64,000 bases of DNA from Isochrysis galbana. Lineage: Eukaryota > Haptophyta > Isochrysidales > Isochrysidaceae. A program made the translations under genes and the position numbers. Shown here piece after piece: positions 51,583-63,499 of the stretch (positions within the stretch are counted from its first letter, which is position 1; every line of letters begins with the position of its first letter). The stretch spans positions 2,566,223-2,630,222 of the forward strand of contig CM030943.1 of the NCBI GenBank assembly GCA_018136815.1, in the 5' to 3' direction. The notes below the pieces were generated by a model. That model was not told the DNA's origin, did not search any database, and saw nothing but the letters and a program-made list of their open reading frames with translations.

Positions 51583-54540
51583 ATGCTCCCCCTCCTCCTC
51601 CCCCTCCTCTCCCCTTCCGCCCTCCTCTCCCCTTCCGAATGCGACGATCGCCTCCACCTCCTGCGCTCACACATCGTCTCTGCTCGCTTCCTCGACGCCC
51701 TCCACCTCTCGCTCTCTCTCGATCGCTCCCAGAGGCCCCTTCCTCCTTCTTGTGCTCTCGACCTTCCGTACGAAGGAGACGCCAATCTCTACAAATACTC
51801 TTCTGGGCCGATCCAGATCGACCTGCTGGACGACAGCAGGAGAGGAACGCTCTACACGGTCTATACTGACAATGTATGGACCCTCGTCACAGCGCCGGCC
51901 GTCCCAGTCAAGGGATTCACCCTCGACGGAGCGTTTGTGATGGCGTGGCACGCGCCCACACACCCGGGCGGACGCCGCCGCCCCTCCTCCTCGCCAGGCA
52001 GCCTTCGCCAGCGGGTGGCAGACTACTCGGTTGGAACCAAGCGTATGCTTATCGTCCCCGTCTGCGGCGAGGACCAGAGCCCCGCCGAGTGCGCCGCTGT
52101 CTTCAACGTGATGCAGGTGGCCAACTCGTATGGCGGCTCCGTTGTCGACTACCTGCACGGTGTGGTCGGCTTCGCCAACGAGTGGCTCGCCGAGTCGTCC
52201 TATGGCCAGTTCCAGCTCGACGCGACAGTCACATCGCCGCTCCACGTTAAGGGCTACACCTACGCCAGCTGCGGCGATTTTGCGAGCAAAACCGTCGGCT
52301 GGACCTCGTGGGCCCCGCAGGCGGGCGCGCTCGACGTCCTCGCCTACGCGCAGGCCGAGGCGGAGCTTGGGATTGCGCGCGCTGGCTTCGACTTTGCGGC
52401 CATCTTCATCGCCAAGTGCACTGGCCTCCCCTTCTCCGGCCGCGGCTGGGTCGGCATCCCCGGCTTTGCGATGAACAGCCCGCCAAACGACATGGACCCT
52501 TCCTTCATCCACGAGCTGGGGCACAACCTTGGCCTCAACCATGGTGCGCGGCTCAAGGCGGGCTCTCAGGGGCGCGCCATCTGGGAAACGGGCTTCATCG
52601 AGACCAACACGCCCTCCCCGACCGGCGGACTCGCCGAGTACGGCGCCAGCTTCACGCCAATGGGCCGCGGCCTCACGCCCGACGGCCACTTTGCGCTGCC
52701 CGCCAAGATTGTCCTCGAATGGGTTGCCGACGCCGATACCGTGCAGATCCCGCTCGGCGCCGCCTGCGCGCCGTGCGGCCCCTACCTGCTTCAGCCCGCT
52801 GACACAGGGGTGCGTGGTACCGGCCCGCTCGGCCTCCGCATCGCCACGCCCATCAGTTCGCGATACTTTTGGGTCGAGCACCGTACCAAAATCTCAGCCG
52901 GCTCGGCGGCCGTCGTGGCCTCGGCCGCCTACCAGCCTGACTCTGGCGACGGCGGCGTCGTGAGCAAGGCTGTCATGGCGGACAAGATTGTTGATGCGGT
53001 CGATAGCACCTTCGATGCCTACATTCGGCCAGGAGAGACGATCGAGCTCGACATCGGCCTCGAAGGCAGCCCGGTGCCCATGTGGCTCGACGTGCTTGGT
53101 GTCGTCGGCGGCCAGCTGCAAGTCGCGCTCCGCACGCGCGCGCCAGCCGCTGCGCCCTCCCCTTCGCCTGCCCTCCCCTCCCCACCGCCCTCGCCCGTGC
53201 CCTCGCCGCCGCCCTCGCCCTCGCCGCCGCCCTGGCCCACGCCGCTACCCTTACCCTCGCCGCCGCCCGCGCCGTCGTCGCCGCCGCCGTCGCCTGCGCC
53301 ATCCCCGCCCCCCGCGCCGTCCCTACCGCCGCCCTCGCCAGCGCCCTCGCCACCCTTGCCCTTGCCCGCTCCACCAACCTCGCCCCGGCCTTCGCTACCG
53401 CCCTCGCCCTTGCCGCCGCCAGTACCCTCGCCGCCGCCGCCCTTGCCGCCCCCCTCGCCGTCCCCGTCCCCGTCGCCGTCGCCGCCTCCCTCGCCCACAC
53501 CTTCCCCCTCACCTTCCCCCTCGCCACCGCCCGCGGTCATCGAAACCATCCGCCTTGGCAGCTGCACTGGCGGGCTCTCCAGCCTCGCCGGCGCTCAGCC
53601 CGTCGTTCTCACGCCAGGTCGGTGCTCTGACGCCACCTTCCTTGCCGTCGGCGCCATTGGCGATTCCAAAAAGTGCGGCATCACGATCGATTCCGCCGTG
53701 CTGCTCTTCAGGCTGCCTGATGGCCTCACCGCCGACGGCCTCCGCTCGGTGCTGTTCACCGTCTATCTCGCGGCGGACAACGGGCGCGGTTCGGACCTGC
53801 GGCTCGACGGGCTCGGCCTGCGTTCGGCCGACGAGGCTGCCGCTATCTCCGCTCTCGGCTCCGAGGACTACTATGTTGGCGTCACGCCCGACCCGACGCC
53901 CGGGGTCGTCGAGATTGACTCCCAATTCCTCATCCGTGGCGCCGGCTCGGGCTACACATACGACTACACATCGCCTGCGCTTACCGAGTACGTTCGTGCT
54001 CAGGTAGCTGCCGGAGGCGCCGGCCTGCACCTCGCGCTCCGACTCTCCGCCGCCACCGGCTACGGCTGTGAGACCAACGCGTGTCGCGGCTGCAACGAGC
54101 GCAGCTTCCTCATCGCACGCTCCACTGAAGTGCTCACCGTCACGGCCGCCTTCTCTGCGGGCGCGCGATCCGCGCCCTCGACGGCGCCATACGTGGACGG
54201 CGCAGCGCTCACGGCGCTCCACACCGAAGAGCTTGCTGCAGTTGTGAGCGGCGAAGACGACCAAAGCGAAAGCGGGCCATGGCTGGCCTCTCCCACCGGT
54301 CAGGCCCTCGTTGTGGCGCTCCTCGCTCTCCTCGCAGCCGTGGCGTGCGCCGCCACGGCCGTTGCAGTGGGCGCAGTGCATCGGTACCGTCCCGCCTTTG
54401 TGCGCGAGTCGTTGGGGCACAAGACGGTGCCCCGCACTTCATACGCCGAGTACTCCGAGGCGGTCTCCTCGTCGCCACAGACGGGCTCACAGGGCACCAT
54501 CCCGCACAAGCCATTCGTCGCCTACGCCGGCGCCATCTGA
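51583..54540 (+). CDS. Membrane-anchored gametolysin-type (M11) metalloprotease
   Basis: Single exon, 985 residues, TGA stop. Signal peptide at the N-terminus (MLPLLLPLLSPSALLSP). The catalytic domain has HELGHNLGLNHG at residues 310-321 (zinc ligands of HExxHxxGxxH) and a downstream Met-turn candidate (YGASFTPMG), as in peptidase family M11 of green algae, where gametolysin degrades the cell wall. Residues about 523-650 are a Ser/Pro-rich linker (SPPPSP motifs) like hydroxyproline-rich algal wall glycoproteins. A C-terminal beta-sandwich-like domain (DSAVLLFRLPDGL, VLFTVYLAADNG) resembles carbohydrate-binding or DNRLRE-type modules. Near residue 906 is a transmembrane helix (ALVVALLALLAAVACAATA) and a 45-residue cytosolic tail. 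Likely acts on the cell covering from the plasma membrane. Confidence 0.92.
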   Translation: MLPLLLPLLSPSALLSPSECDDRLHLLRSHIVSARFLDALHLSLSLDRSQRPLPPSCALDLPYEGDANLYKYSSGPIQIDLLDDSRRGTLYTVYTDNVWTLVTAPAVPVKGFTLDGAFVMAWHAPTHPGGRRRPSSSPGSLRQRVADYSVGTKRMLIVPVCGEDQSPAECAAVFNVMQVANSYGGSVVDYLHGVVGFANEWLAESSYGQFQLDATVTSPLHVKGYTYASCGDFASKTVGWTSWAPQAGALDVLAYAQAEAELGIARAGFDFAAIFIAKCTGLPFSGRGWVGIPGFAMNSPPNDMDPSFIHELGHNLGLNHGARLKAGSQGRAIWETGFIETNTPSPTGGLAEYGASFTPMGRGLTPDGHFALPAKIVLEWVADADTVQIPLGAACAPCGPYLLQPADTGVRGTGPLGLRIATPISSRYFWVEHRTKISAGSAAVVASAAYQPDSGDGGVVSKAVMADKIVDAVDSTFDAYIRPGETIELDIGLEGSPVPMWLDVLGVVGGQLQVALRTRAPAAAPSPSPALPSPPPSPVPSPPPSPSPPPWPTPLPLPSPPPAPSSPPPSPAPSPPPAPSLPPPSPAPSPPLPLPAPPTSPRPSLPPSPLPPPVPSPPPPLPPPSPSPSPSPSPPPSPTPSPSPSPSPPPAVIETIRLGSCTGGLSSLAGAQPVVLTPGRCSDATFLAVGAIGDSKKCGITIDSAVLLFRLPDGLTADGLRSVLFTVYLAADNGRGSDLRLDGLGLRSADEAAAISALGSEDYYVGVTPDPTPGVVEIDSQFLIRGAGSGYTYDYTSPALTEYVRAQVAAGGAGLHLALRLSAATGYGCETNACRGCNERSFLIARSTEVLTVTAAFSAGARSAPSTAPYVDGAALTALHTEELAAVVSGEDDQSESGPWLASPTGQALVVALLALLAAVACAATAVAVGAVHRYRPAFVRESLGHKTVPRTSYAEYSEAVSSSPQTGSQGTIPHKPFVAYAGAI

Positions 54541-55113
54541 GCCATGCAGAGCGCCCGCGGCGTGAGACGTCCCGACAGCCGCCATAGCCGCCGCGTCTTT
54601 GCCTTCCTCCCCCGTTTGTGGTGTTTTTCCTGGAGCGTCATTCCATCTCTTTCACCTTCCCACAGCCCGTGTTAGTGCAGACGTGTGGACCGGTAGCGTG
54701 CGTGAGTCCGGCAAGAGCGAGCTCAATGGTGGTCAGGCAGCTCGTATATTTGGCCTGCTGTAGTATGTGCGTGTTGGGTGCGCACCTTGAACAGGCCAGG
54801 GAAGCGCGCAGCATGGCGCGTGCCGCGGACGACGCCACTCGAGGAAACACTTGCTGTCTAGTACTCCATGATGCGCATGTGTGGAGCTCCCCACTCGCCG
54901 CCACCCAGCTCGGTGTACATCGCGTCCGTCCTCGCATCCCCATCCTTTGTCGATTGAGGCAAGTCGAATATAGTACTATAGTAGTAGAATCGTAGTCATT
55001 GCTAGTCACGTGTGGAATTTTGATGGTATGAAACTTTACAGCATTCTTTTATTCTTACCACGCTCGCGGCCATGGACCATGGAACTCATAAGTCATAAGT
55101 ACTAGCTACTTAC
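54541..55113. other. No gene seen
   Basis: 3' UTR and intergenic sequence of the M11 gene; no supported feature. Confidence 0.5.
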
Positions 55114-55191
55114 AAGACCAAAAGCGTTCAATTATCCCCATCCTTGCTGACACCTTTCATTGTCACCTGGAGGTTACTTGAGTCAACTTGA
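55114..55191. repeat. 78-bp direct repeat, left copy
   Basis: Identical to 56834-56911, 1,720 bp away. The pair brackets SINE-like copy 2 and the 120-residue ORF. Confidence 0.95.
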
Positions 55192-55306
55192 GGAGACGAG
55201 GAAAAAAATAAGTCGTTAGAGCTAGCACCCCCTGCAGAAACTTTTGGATGAAGACGCGCGCCGAGGGGGGGGGGGGGCGAGGAGGCGGCTGCGTTCAGAC
55301 CCGTGT

Positions 55307-55321
55307 TCTTGGTGCGGGTGG
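55307..55321. repeat. Target-site duplication of SINE-like copy 2 (left)
   Basis: TCTTGGTGCGGGTGG, repeated exactly at 56254-56268. Confidence 0.85.
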
Positions 55322-56253
55322 CCAACCTACTTTTATAAGTGGGGGTCAATGGGGGCCTCGCGCCCCCCTCTCTCCATCGCGGACACCCCCCGGGGTGGGC
55401 CCGTACAATCAACCCCAGCCCCTGCCCTTTGGCAGGGGCTGGGCAATCAACACTCTGACCCAGACCCCTAGTGGGCGCGGGCCGAGACTCGCACTCCCAC
55501 GCCCAGCATGGGCCTGCCCTCGAGCTGACTCCCCCCCTCCCCTGGTCGCCAGGCATACAGAGGCCACCGGGAGGCTCCAATGGCCAGCGTGGCAAGCGTG
55601 GGAGAGGCAGGGGGGGCCAGGGGCTGAGCCCCAGCCTCCACTGCCCCCTGAGCTGCCCTTGCTGGCCCTCTGGGAGCCCCCAAAGGCCCTCTGAGAGCAG
55701 GCCGTGGCGCGCCGCATGGCGACGCGCCGCAGGGAGAGGGGCGGAGGAGAATGGAGAGAGGGAGAGGGGGGAATTTGCGCCCCCCCCGATGGAGTGCGGT
55801 AAGAAACGGGCCCCGTTTGCGTTAGCAAACGGGCGAAGGGGGGCGGCTGGCGACAGGAGGGGCGAGAAGAAGGGAGTGGCTCAAGACGTCCCTGTGGCAG
55901 GTATCGGGGGGCGCAGTCATTTATTTCTTCGAGGACTGCTCGCGGCGCGAGCTGTAAGGGCCGTTCTGCTTCACGACGAGAGGTCCCTCCCCCCCCCCCC
56001 GGTGTTTTTCCCCGGAGAGTCGGCCGGCGTCGACCGGTCCGCCTCAATGGGTTTTCCCTCATTGTAACTTGTGGGGAGTTATAATGGGAGCCGGGGGTTT
56101 GCGAGGGGGGAGATTTGAAGGGATGCATATGTGTATGTGTCTGTGCCATCATTTCAAGGCGTGCGGGCAAGTGCGCTGAGGGGTGTCGTGATAGTACCGG
56201 GCTAGTGGGAGTAGTGGTACTAACGCTCAGTTGTTTTATTATTATTATTATTA
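55322..56253 (+). mobile_element. SINE-like element R1, full copy 2
   Basis: Full-length relative of 10222-11169 with an (ATT)n-type tail and 15-bp target duplications. Identical features include the 20-bp start region, the CCCCTGCCCTTTGGCAGGGG palindrome, and the AGTCGGCCGGCGTCGACCGG block. Confidence 0.82.
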
Positions 56254-56268
56254 TCTTGGTGCGGGTGG
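56254..56268. repeat. Target-site duplication of SINE-like copy 2 (right)
   Basis: Exact copy of 55307-55321. Confidence 0.85.
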
Positions 56269-56465
56269 GGGAGGACTACTTTTGTTTTTTTTTTCGTAGA
56301 CGCCACTTGCCGCATCGGAAGAAGACCCGAGAAATCACCCAGGTGAGTCAGTTGTCAGGGTGTGTCAAGTTGGGAGAGTGTCCACTGTTACTGTCACAAC
56401 AACAAAACTCGAGCATCCCCCCCCCCCCCGCCGCCGCAGCTATTTCCAGACATTCGAGAAATAAA

Positions 56466-56828
56466 ATGACAGAATCTGAAGCTAGACACGTGTTGCAACA
56501 TTCGGAGGATGATGAGTTTCTCAAATTAGTTCCAAAACTCAACCAACACAAATCGTTGCTAAAAGATATTACGGCTAGGATACAAAGGATTGAGAAAGCA
56601 CAAAAAGAAAGATACGTGAATTTTGCAATTAACCTTTGTGAATCAAACCGACTGAATGTACGGGATATGCATGAATGGCAAATTACCACATTGAAGGAAA
56701 GCAGTAAATTCAAAGAGGCATGTCCAGGAGTGAAACTCGGTGGGAGGACCGGGAAGAGCTCCGAGAATAAGTCTAAGCAAACCCTTATTAAGCGCTTGCT
56801 CAGCAAATCAAGCTGGAACAAGACGTAG
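56466..56828 (+). CDS. 120-residue basic protein of unknown function
   Basis: ATG 56466, TAG 56828. Markedly AT-richer than the neighbourhood. Predicted mostly helical, Lys/Glu-rich (LNQHKSLLKDITARIQRIEK, KQTLIKRLLSKSSWNK), without a signal peptide. A plausible 5' UTR intron lies upstream (donor CAG-GTGAGT at 56341, acceptor CCGCAG at 56439). It sits in the segment bounded by the 78-bp direct repeats, downstream of a SINE-like insertion. I recognise no family; composition suggests a recent arrival, for example from a virus or another mobile element. Confidence 0.55.
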   Translation: MTESEARHVLQHSEDDEFLKLVPKLNQHKSLLKDITARIQRIEKAQKERYVNFAINLCESNRLNVRDMHEWQITTLKESSKFKEACPGVKLGGRTGKSSENKSKQTLIKRLLSKSSWNKT

Positions 56829-56833
56829 ACCTG

Positions 56834-56911
56834 AAGACCAAAAGCGTTCAATTATCCCCATCCTTGCTGACACCTTTCATTGTCACCTGGAGGTTACTTG
56901 AGTCAACTTGA
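56834..56911. repeat. 78-bp direct repeat, right copy
   Basis: Identical to 55114-55191; begins 6 bp after the stop codon of the 120-residue ORF. Confidence 0.95.
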
Positions 56912-56949
56912 CCCTTCACATGTTGAAACACACACGTGGTCTGAGGCGG

Positions 56950-57022
56950 CTTGCCTTCATTTGGTCTCCTTTCCCTCAGGGTTTCTTCCCCTCCCGTGGG
57001 GACTCTGGCCGAGCAACATCAA
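56950..57022 (+). repeat. Inverted repeat, left arm
   Basis: Shares TTGCCTTCATTTGGT and CCCCTCCCGTGGGGACTCT, in the same order, with the reverse complement of 58435-58525. Confidence 0.55.
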
Positions 57023-57189
57023 ATACAAAAAAGCTCGGTCCTAGGACACCGGGCCTAGCTCACCATGAGGGCGCTCCTGTGAGCAAGGGGATGCATGGTT
57101 ACTAGTGCGTGCCCCCGCCCTCGATGAAAATTCCAGCGGCCTCCTCGTCACGCATGACGTGGACCTCTCCTCACACTTGTCTTGAAAGG

Positions 57190-57377
57190 ATCGTCTTCAA
57201 TGAGCGCATCGAATGTATACCGCACTCCTCGTGTGTCAGCTTGAACTTCTTTTCGATGTCGTAAAAGCTGTGGTACGGGTCAATGTACCCCTGCTTCTTT
57301 TCGAGCATGAGGTAATGCCTACCGGTCTTATCGATGGCGTAGGGATACGGAAAGTCGTTCGCTCCTACAGGGGAATT
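57190..57377 (-). pseudogene. Opposite-strand coding-like fragment, unrecognised
   Basis: On the minus strand a frame reads DFPYPYAIDKTGRHYLMLEK, QGYIDPYHSFYDIEKKFKL, THEECGIHS with good amino-acid composition, up to a TGA near 57187; beyond it the same frame continues VMRDEEAAGIFIEGGG. The composition looks more like protein than the + strand here, yet the + strand becomes coding from 57343 on. Possibly an inverted gene piece. No family recognised. Confidence 0.35.
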
Positions 57378-57816
57378 CTATCCGAACGACGGGTTCCAAG
57401 TTTGGATGCTTCTTGAAAACGAGCACGAACAAAACTGGGGTAACATGTTCATATTTGATTCCAATGAAGGAGAGAATGGCCGTGTGAGGCTTGCAGACGA
57501 CAACCAAACATTGATGTTCGTGACCCCTCGGCACGAAAGAGAGTCCAAGATCAGCCGATGTGCGAAGTATTTGGATTTCACGCCCGGAGATATGTTGGTA
57601 TTTAGCTCCCGCTTCTTGCACATGTCCGACTTTCGCGTCCTCAAAAGCCGCAGGAAGTCGGTTGGCTTTCGCGTCCTCGTGCGTCGAAAAGGGTGCGCCG
57701 TACCGCCCCCGCGTAAGCTCTGGAACTTCGAAGCCGGGTATACCCTCGGGCAGAGCCTACTATACCATATCAAATGCTTCCGTGGCTGTACACGCTATTC
57801 GCTGTCGGGGATCTGA
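57343..57816 (+). CDS. Fe(II)/2-oxoglutarate dioxygenase-like exon
   Basis: Open from an AG at 57342 to a TGA at 57814-57816. Encodes FAPTGEFYPNDGFQVWMLLE, GNMFIFDSNEG, YLDFTPGDMLVFSSRFLHMS and SVGFRVLVRRKG. The GDMLVFSSRFLHMS followed by Arg resembles the distal His and 2OG-binding Arg of phytanoyl-CoA-dioxygenase-like enzymes, but the expected first HxD/E is not obvious, so the assignment is tentative. Upstream exons were not found on this strand. Confidence 0.4.
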   Translation, partial: GYGKSFAPTGEFYPNDGFQVWMLLENEHEQNWGNMFIFDSNEGENGRVRLADDNQTLMFVTPRHERESKISRCAKYLDFTPGDMLVFSSRFLHMSDFRVLKSRRKSVGFRVLVRRKGCAVPPPRKLWNFEAGYTLGQSLLYHIKCFRGCTRYSLSGI

Positions 57817-57872
57817 AATCCCAGGAGCACCCCCCCCCCGGCTACCCGGCGAAGGGTTTGAAGGCACCGCGC

Positions 57873-58425
57873 GTCGCCAACCAGCGTGCTCCTCCCCTCG
57901 GGCGCCTTTTTCTCGCTCGCTTGGCGCTCCCGGCTCACCGGCGGCCTCTGGCTCCGTGTGCATCGCGTGGTGCAGGTGTGTTTCTCCCTCCTCCCCCCCC
58001 CCCCCATCGGCCCTCCCTCCCACGAAACAAGGCACCCCCCCCCCCCCGCTCTCGCAGGTAAGCGGGCTTTGCGGTGGCCGCCGCCGGCGTCGCGCTCGCC
58101 GTCGCGTGGGTGCCCCGAGGGCGCCACTTCTCGCACCCCCATCATACGCTCGGGGCCGTCGCCTTCGCCCTCGCCCTCGCCCTGCTGCAGCCGCTCAACG
58201 CGCTCGTGCGCGGCCCGCCCGCCGCCCGCACCACACGCCGCGCCGTGTGGCGGGTCGCGCACAAGGGGACGGGCTACGCCGTGCTCGCCGTGGGCGTCTA
58301 CCAGGCCCTCTCGGGGCGCGCCCTCATGCCGAGCCAAGGCGACGCCGTTATCGTCGCGTACGGGGTGCTCCTGGGCCTCTCCTTGGGGGTGCTCGCGGGG
58401 GGGGGGGGGGGGGGGGGGGGGGGGG
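57873..58425 (+). pseudogene. Cytochrome b561 transmembrane domain fragment
   Basis: Two exons can be joined, about 57873-57977 (LLPSGAFFSLAWRSRLTGGL, RVHRVVQ) and about 58062-58410 (HPHHTLGAVAFALALALLQP, WRVAHKGTGYAVLAVGVYQA, GVLLGLSLGVLAGG), with an intron containing C runs. The His residues in RVHRVVQ, HPHHTLG and WRVAHKGTG fit the haem ligands of the b561 fold. The gene has no upstream DOMON or signal exon here and ends in a run of about 30 G that leads into an inverted-repeat arm, so it is truncated or mis-assembled on both sides. Confidence 0.6.
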
Positions 58426-58434
58426 CTCATGGTA

Positions 58435-58525
58435 GGGTGAGAGTCCCCACAGGAGGGGATTTCTTTTATACCGACGCATCGCGTATTTGGAAACGAGGGG
58501 TACCAAATGAAGGCAAACGACCTTG
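58435..58525 (-). repeat. Inverted repeat, right arm
   Basis: Reverse complement of the 56950-57022 arm with an internal insertion of about 25 bp. Confidence 0.55.
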
Positions 58526-58903
58526 ACTCCATTCACTCGATTTGGGGCAGGGTGGATATATCGTTGAAATCACGATATCTCATGATATCCCATGTTGGTT
58601 TTCCCCTCCAAAGAAAATTGATCGAATTCCTTTGAAAGCGATCGTTTTCTTTTTGTGTGTGTCAAGAGCCTGGTGCGCGCTTTCAGAACTGCCCCCTCTC
58701 CCTCCGCGCTCGCCACTTCTCCCGCGCATTCTGACACCCCGCGCATTTCGACACTGCCGCCCCACCCGCACGGCCCCCCTCGCCCGCCGCTCATTGACGC
58801 CACCTTCTTCTCCCTCCCTTCGGCCTCACCGCGCCGCTTCCCCTCTCGCCGCCGCGCTTCCTCTCTGTCGGCCGGTCGGTCCTTATATCCGTTAGTAAAG
58901 AGT

Positions 58904-58950
58904 CGATCGCGAATGCGACAGCTCCATGGCAACCAACTATAAAGTTAGTT
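58904..58950 (-). mobile_element. MERA-family 5' fragment, copy 8
   Basis: Hairpin at 58931-58950 (AACTAACT against AGTTGGTT, one wobble) 3 nt before a minus-strand ATG at 58927-58925. The start reads MEL and stops after about 11 codons, so only the head motif remains. Confidence 0.45.
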
Positions 58951-59637
58951 GAACTACATGGCATGCAGACATGCAAAGATATTCTATGGACATGCTTGTA
59001 TTTAATTACTTCTGAGCCTCGTGAAACAAAAGCGTTTTCATATTCTCGCCTCACCCTTGGCCTAGTAAAGTGCTATGATGCTACCATGCCTTCACTCCTT
59101 TGCTACCTACCGCTTGAACAACCTGCCTTGCGGCGCCTCCCCTCGGCGCACTACTAAGGGGCTCGAGTTGGGGTGGTTGGATATATATGGCGGGCTGTCC
59201 CGGTCCTTTGCGGTGAGATCCTCACCTCCCTCCTGTTCCGCTAAGTGGTAAGTGGCCGGGTTGCTTTCGTAGACAGTTTACTGGTTTACTGGGTTTTGTG
59301 CGTCATATATATATGGTACCGTCGGTTATTGTCTTTTTTCGGTTTTGTGGTGGGCTGAGTGGAGCTGTGGCTGTGGAGTGCCTTGGTGAGAGAGAGAGAT
59401 GAGACATGACATGAGAAGTCTGACTGACCTACGTGGGGCATGGAGGGTGGGCGAAGAGGGACTGAGGCTTGGGAGGTTCCTAGCTCGTCCGCTCTTATTC
59501 GCGGGGATCTATCCCATAATATCGCCTGAACGTCGGAGTCAATAGATAGCCTCCATAAACCAAGCCGGGGGGACGGATGTGGATAGCCAGTACCTCGGAG
59601 TCCCGTATATTATGAAGTTCACTAGTAGAGTTCGCCC
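58951..59637. other. No gene seen
   Basis: Two TATATATATGG-like elements at 59183-59192 and 59308-59318 but no gene that they would serve. Confidence 0.45.
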
Positions 59638-59639
59638 GT

Positions 59640-59862
59640 GAATCTCAGCGCACCTGCCCGTACACCTTGGCGCGTGCTGTTGACACAGATACATACACCT
59701 ATGCACCCCTCCAAATCTCCCCTCCCGCAAGCCCCCGGCTCCCATTCTAACTCCCCACAAGTTAAAATGAGGGAAAACCCATTGAGGCGGACCGACCTAC
59801 GTCGGGCGACTCTCCGGGAAAAAGCACTGGGGGGGGGGGAGGAACCTCTCGTCCGCGGTCCC
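59640..59862 (-). mobile_element. SINE-like element R1, 3'-region fragment
   Basis: Reverse complement of about 10900-11110 (for example ACCCATTGAGGCGGACCG and CTAACTCCCCACAAGTTAAA). Lacks both ends. Confidence 0.8.
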
Positions 59863-61068
59863 GTATACCCAGCAGAGGCCTCCCGCTATTCACACGGCAC
59901 GCACAGCCGCATCAAGAGGCCATCATACCCTCATGACCGAGCGCAGGTCCAGGCGCGGAGACGTGCCAGGCAAACAGGCAAAGTCGCACACGGCAGCCAC
60001 GAACTCTGAGGGCCGTGCAGGCGGGCGCCCTTCGCCGGCGAAAGAGTCGCCTTTTGCCCCCTTTTCAATGGACCGACCGCCCTTCTCCCTCTGGCAGCGT
60101 CCCTCTTGACCCCATGCCCTGCCAAACGCCTTGCGCAGCCCCATACGAGCGCCCTTACCCGACCCCCCCCCCCCCCCTCTGTGAGGCGGGTGCGCAGCTG
60201 GGCCATGCGCGCCATCGGCGGGGGCCACGTACCCACTGATCACTCCGCCAGCCGCACGGGTCGGTCGTGCAGATGCTATCCACAGCCGTCAGGCCCCATG
60301 GAAGCTGGAGGGGCTGGGCGGCTTCGCGCTCTGCCCCCTCCCTCCTCGCCGTGGCGACGCCACCTTAAAAGGTTATTTTTTCTGGGGCTGTGGAATGGAG
60401 CATCGTGTTCCCGCCGGTTTCCGCCATCTCCGATGCAAAAACGACGTTGACGGGCAGTCATCAGCCATGAACAACAACAACAACTTGACATTCAATGCCA
60501 AAGCCCAAACACTAAGGACATCGCATATCACTTGGGCACAATTGAAGGGGCGGGAAATAGCCCCCGGCCCTGCCCCCACTTGCTAGGTATTTCAACCAAC
60601 CAACACCACGTCTAGTGAATAAGGCAAACTACCGGAAGGCATGGCACCACAGCTCCCCATGAACATGCTGGCGACACGTCTGACCACATGCACTTTGAGA
60701 GCCTAACCATACGGTGCGGGGCCCAAGGCGTGGCAAGGCGACCCCTGATGCGCATCGGATGAAGCGCGTGATTGGCGGATCGTAAGCTCGCGGTGATGCA
60801 AGCAAGGCCAAAACATGGTTCGATGCTGCTCTACCCTACCGGTGTGGCCACCGTGACGAGTCGGGCTAACGACGCGGGGGATGTCGCGCGCGAGGCGGGC
60901 TCGGGGCCACTGCCCCTCGAGCTGCGATACTCGCGCCGGGCCATGCGCAGCACCACGCAATGGACACTTGCCGAATGGCGCGCGAACCGCAAGGTAGTGC
61001 ACCCATTGCACCTCGATACCGTCTCGCCCACCGCACGGCCTGACTCGCATCCACAGGAGATGGAATGG
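59863..61068. other. Unassigned; possible minus-strand exon at 59929-60005
   Basis: Bases 60005-59929 (-) read FVAAVCDFACLPGTSPRLDL with a CTCAG acceptor and GTATGA donor, but I found no partner exons and no family. The remaining frames are unconvincing. A poly-C run lies at 60166-60177. Confidence 0.3.

Positions 61069-63499
<2,431 letters not shown>

Noticed and set aside
54209..54587. Minus- and plus-strand small frames over the 3' end of the M11 gene
   Set aside because: Shadows of the M11 reading frame.
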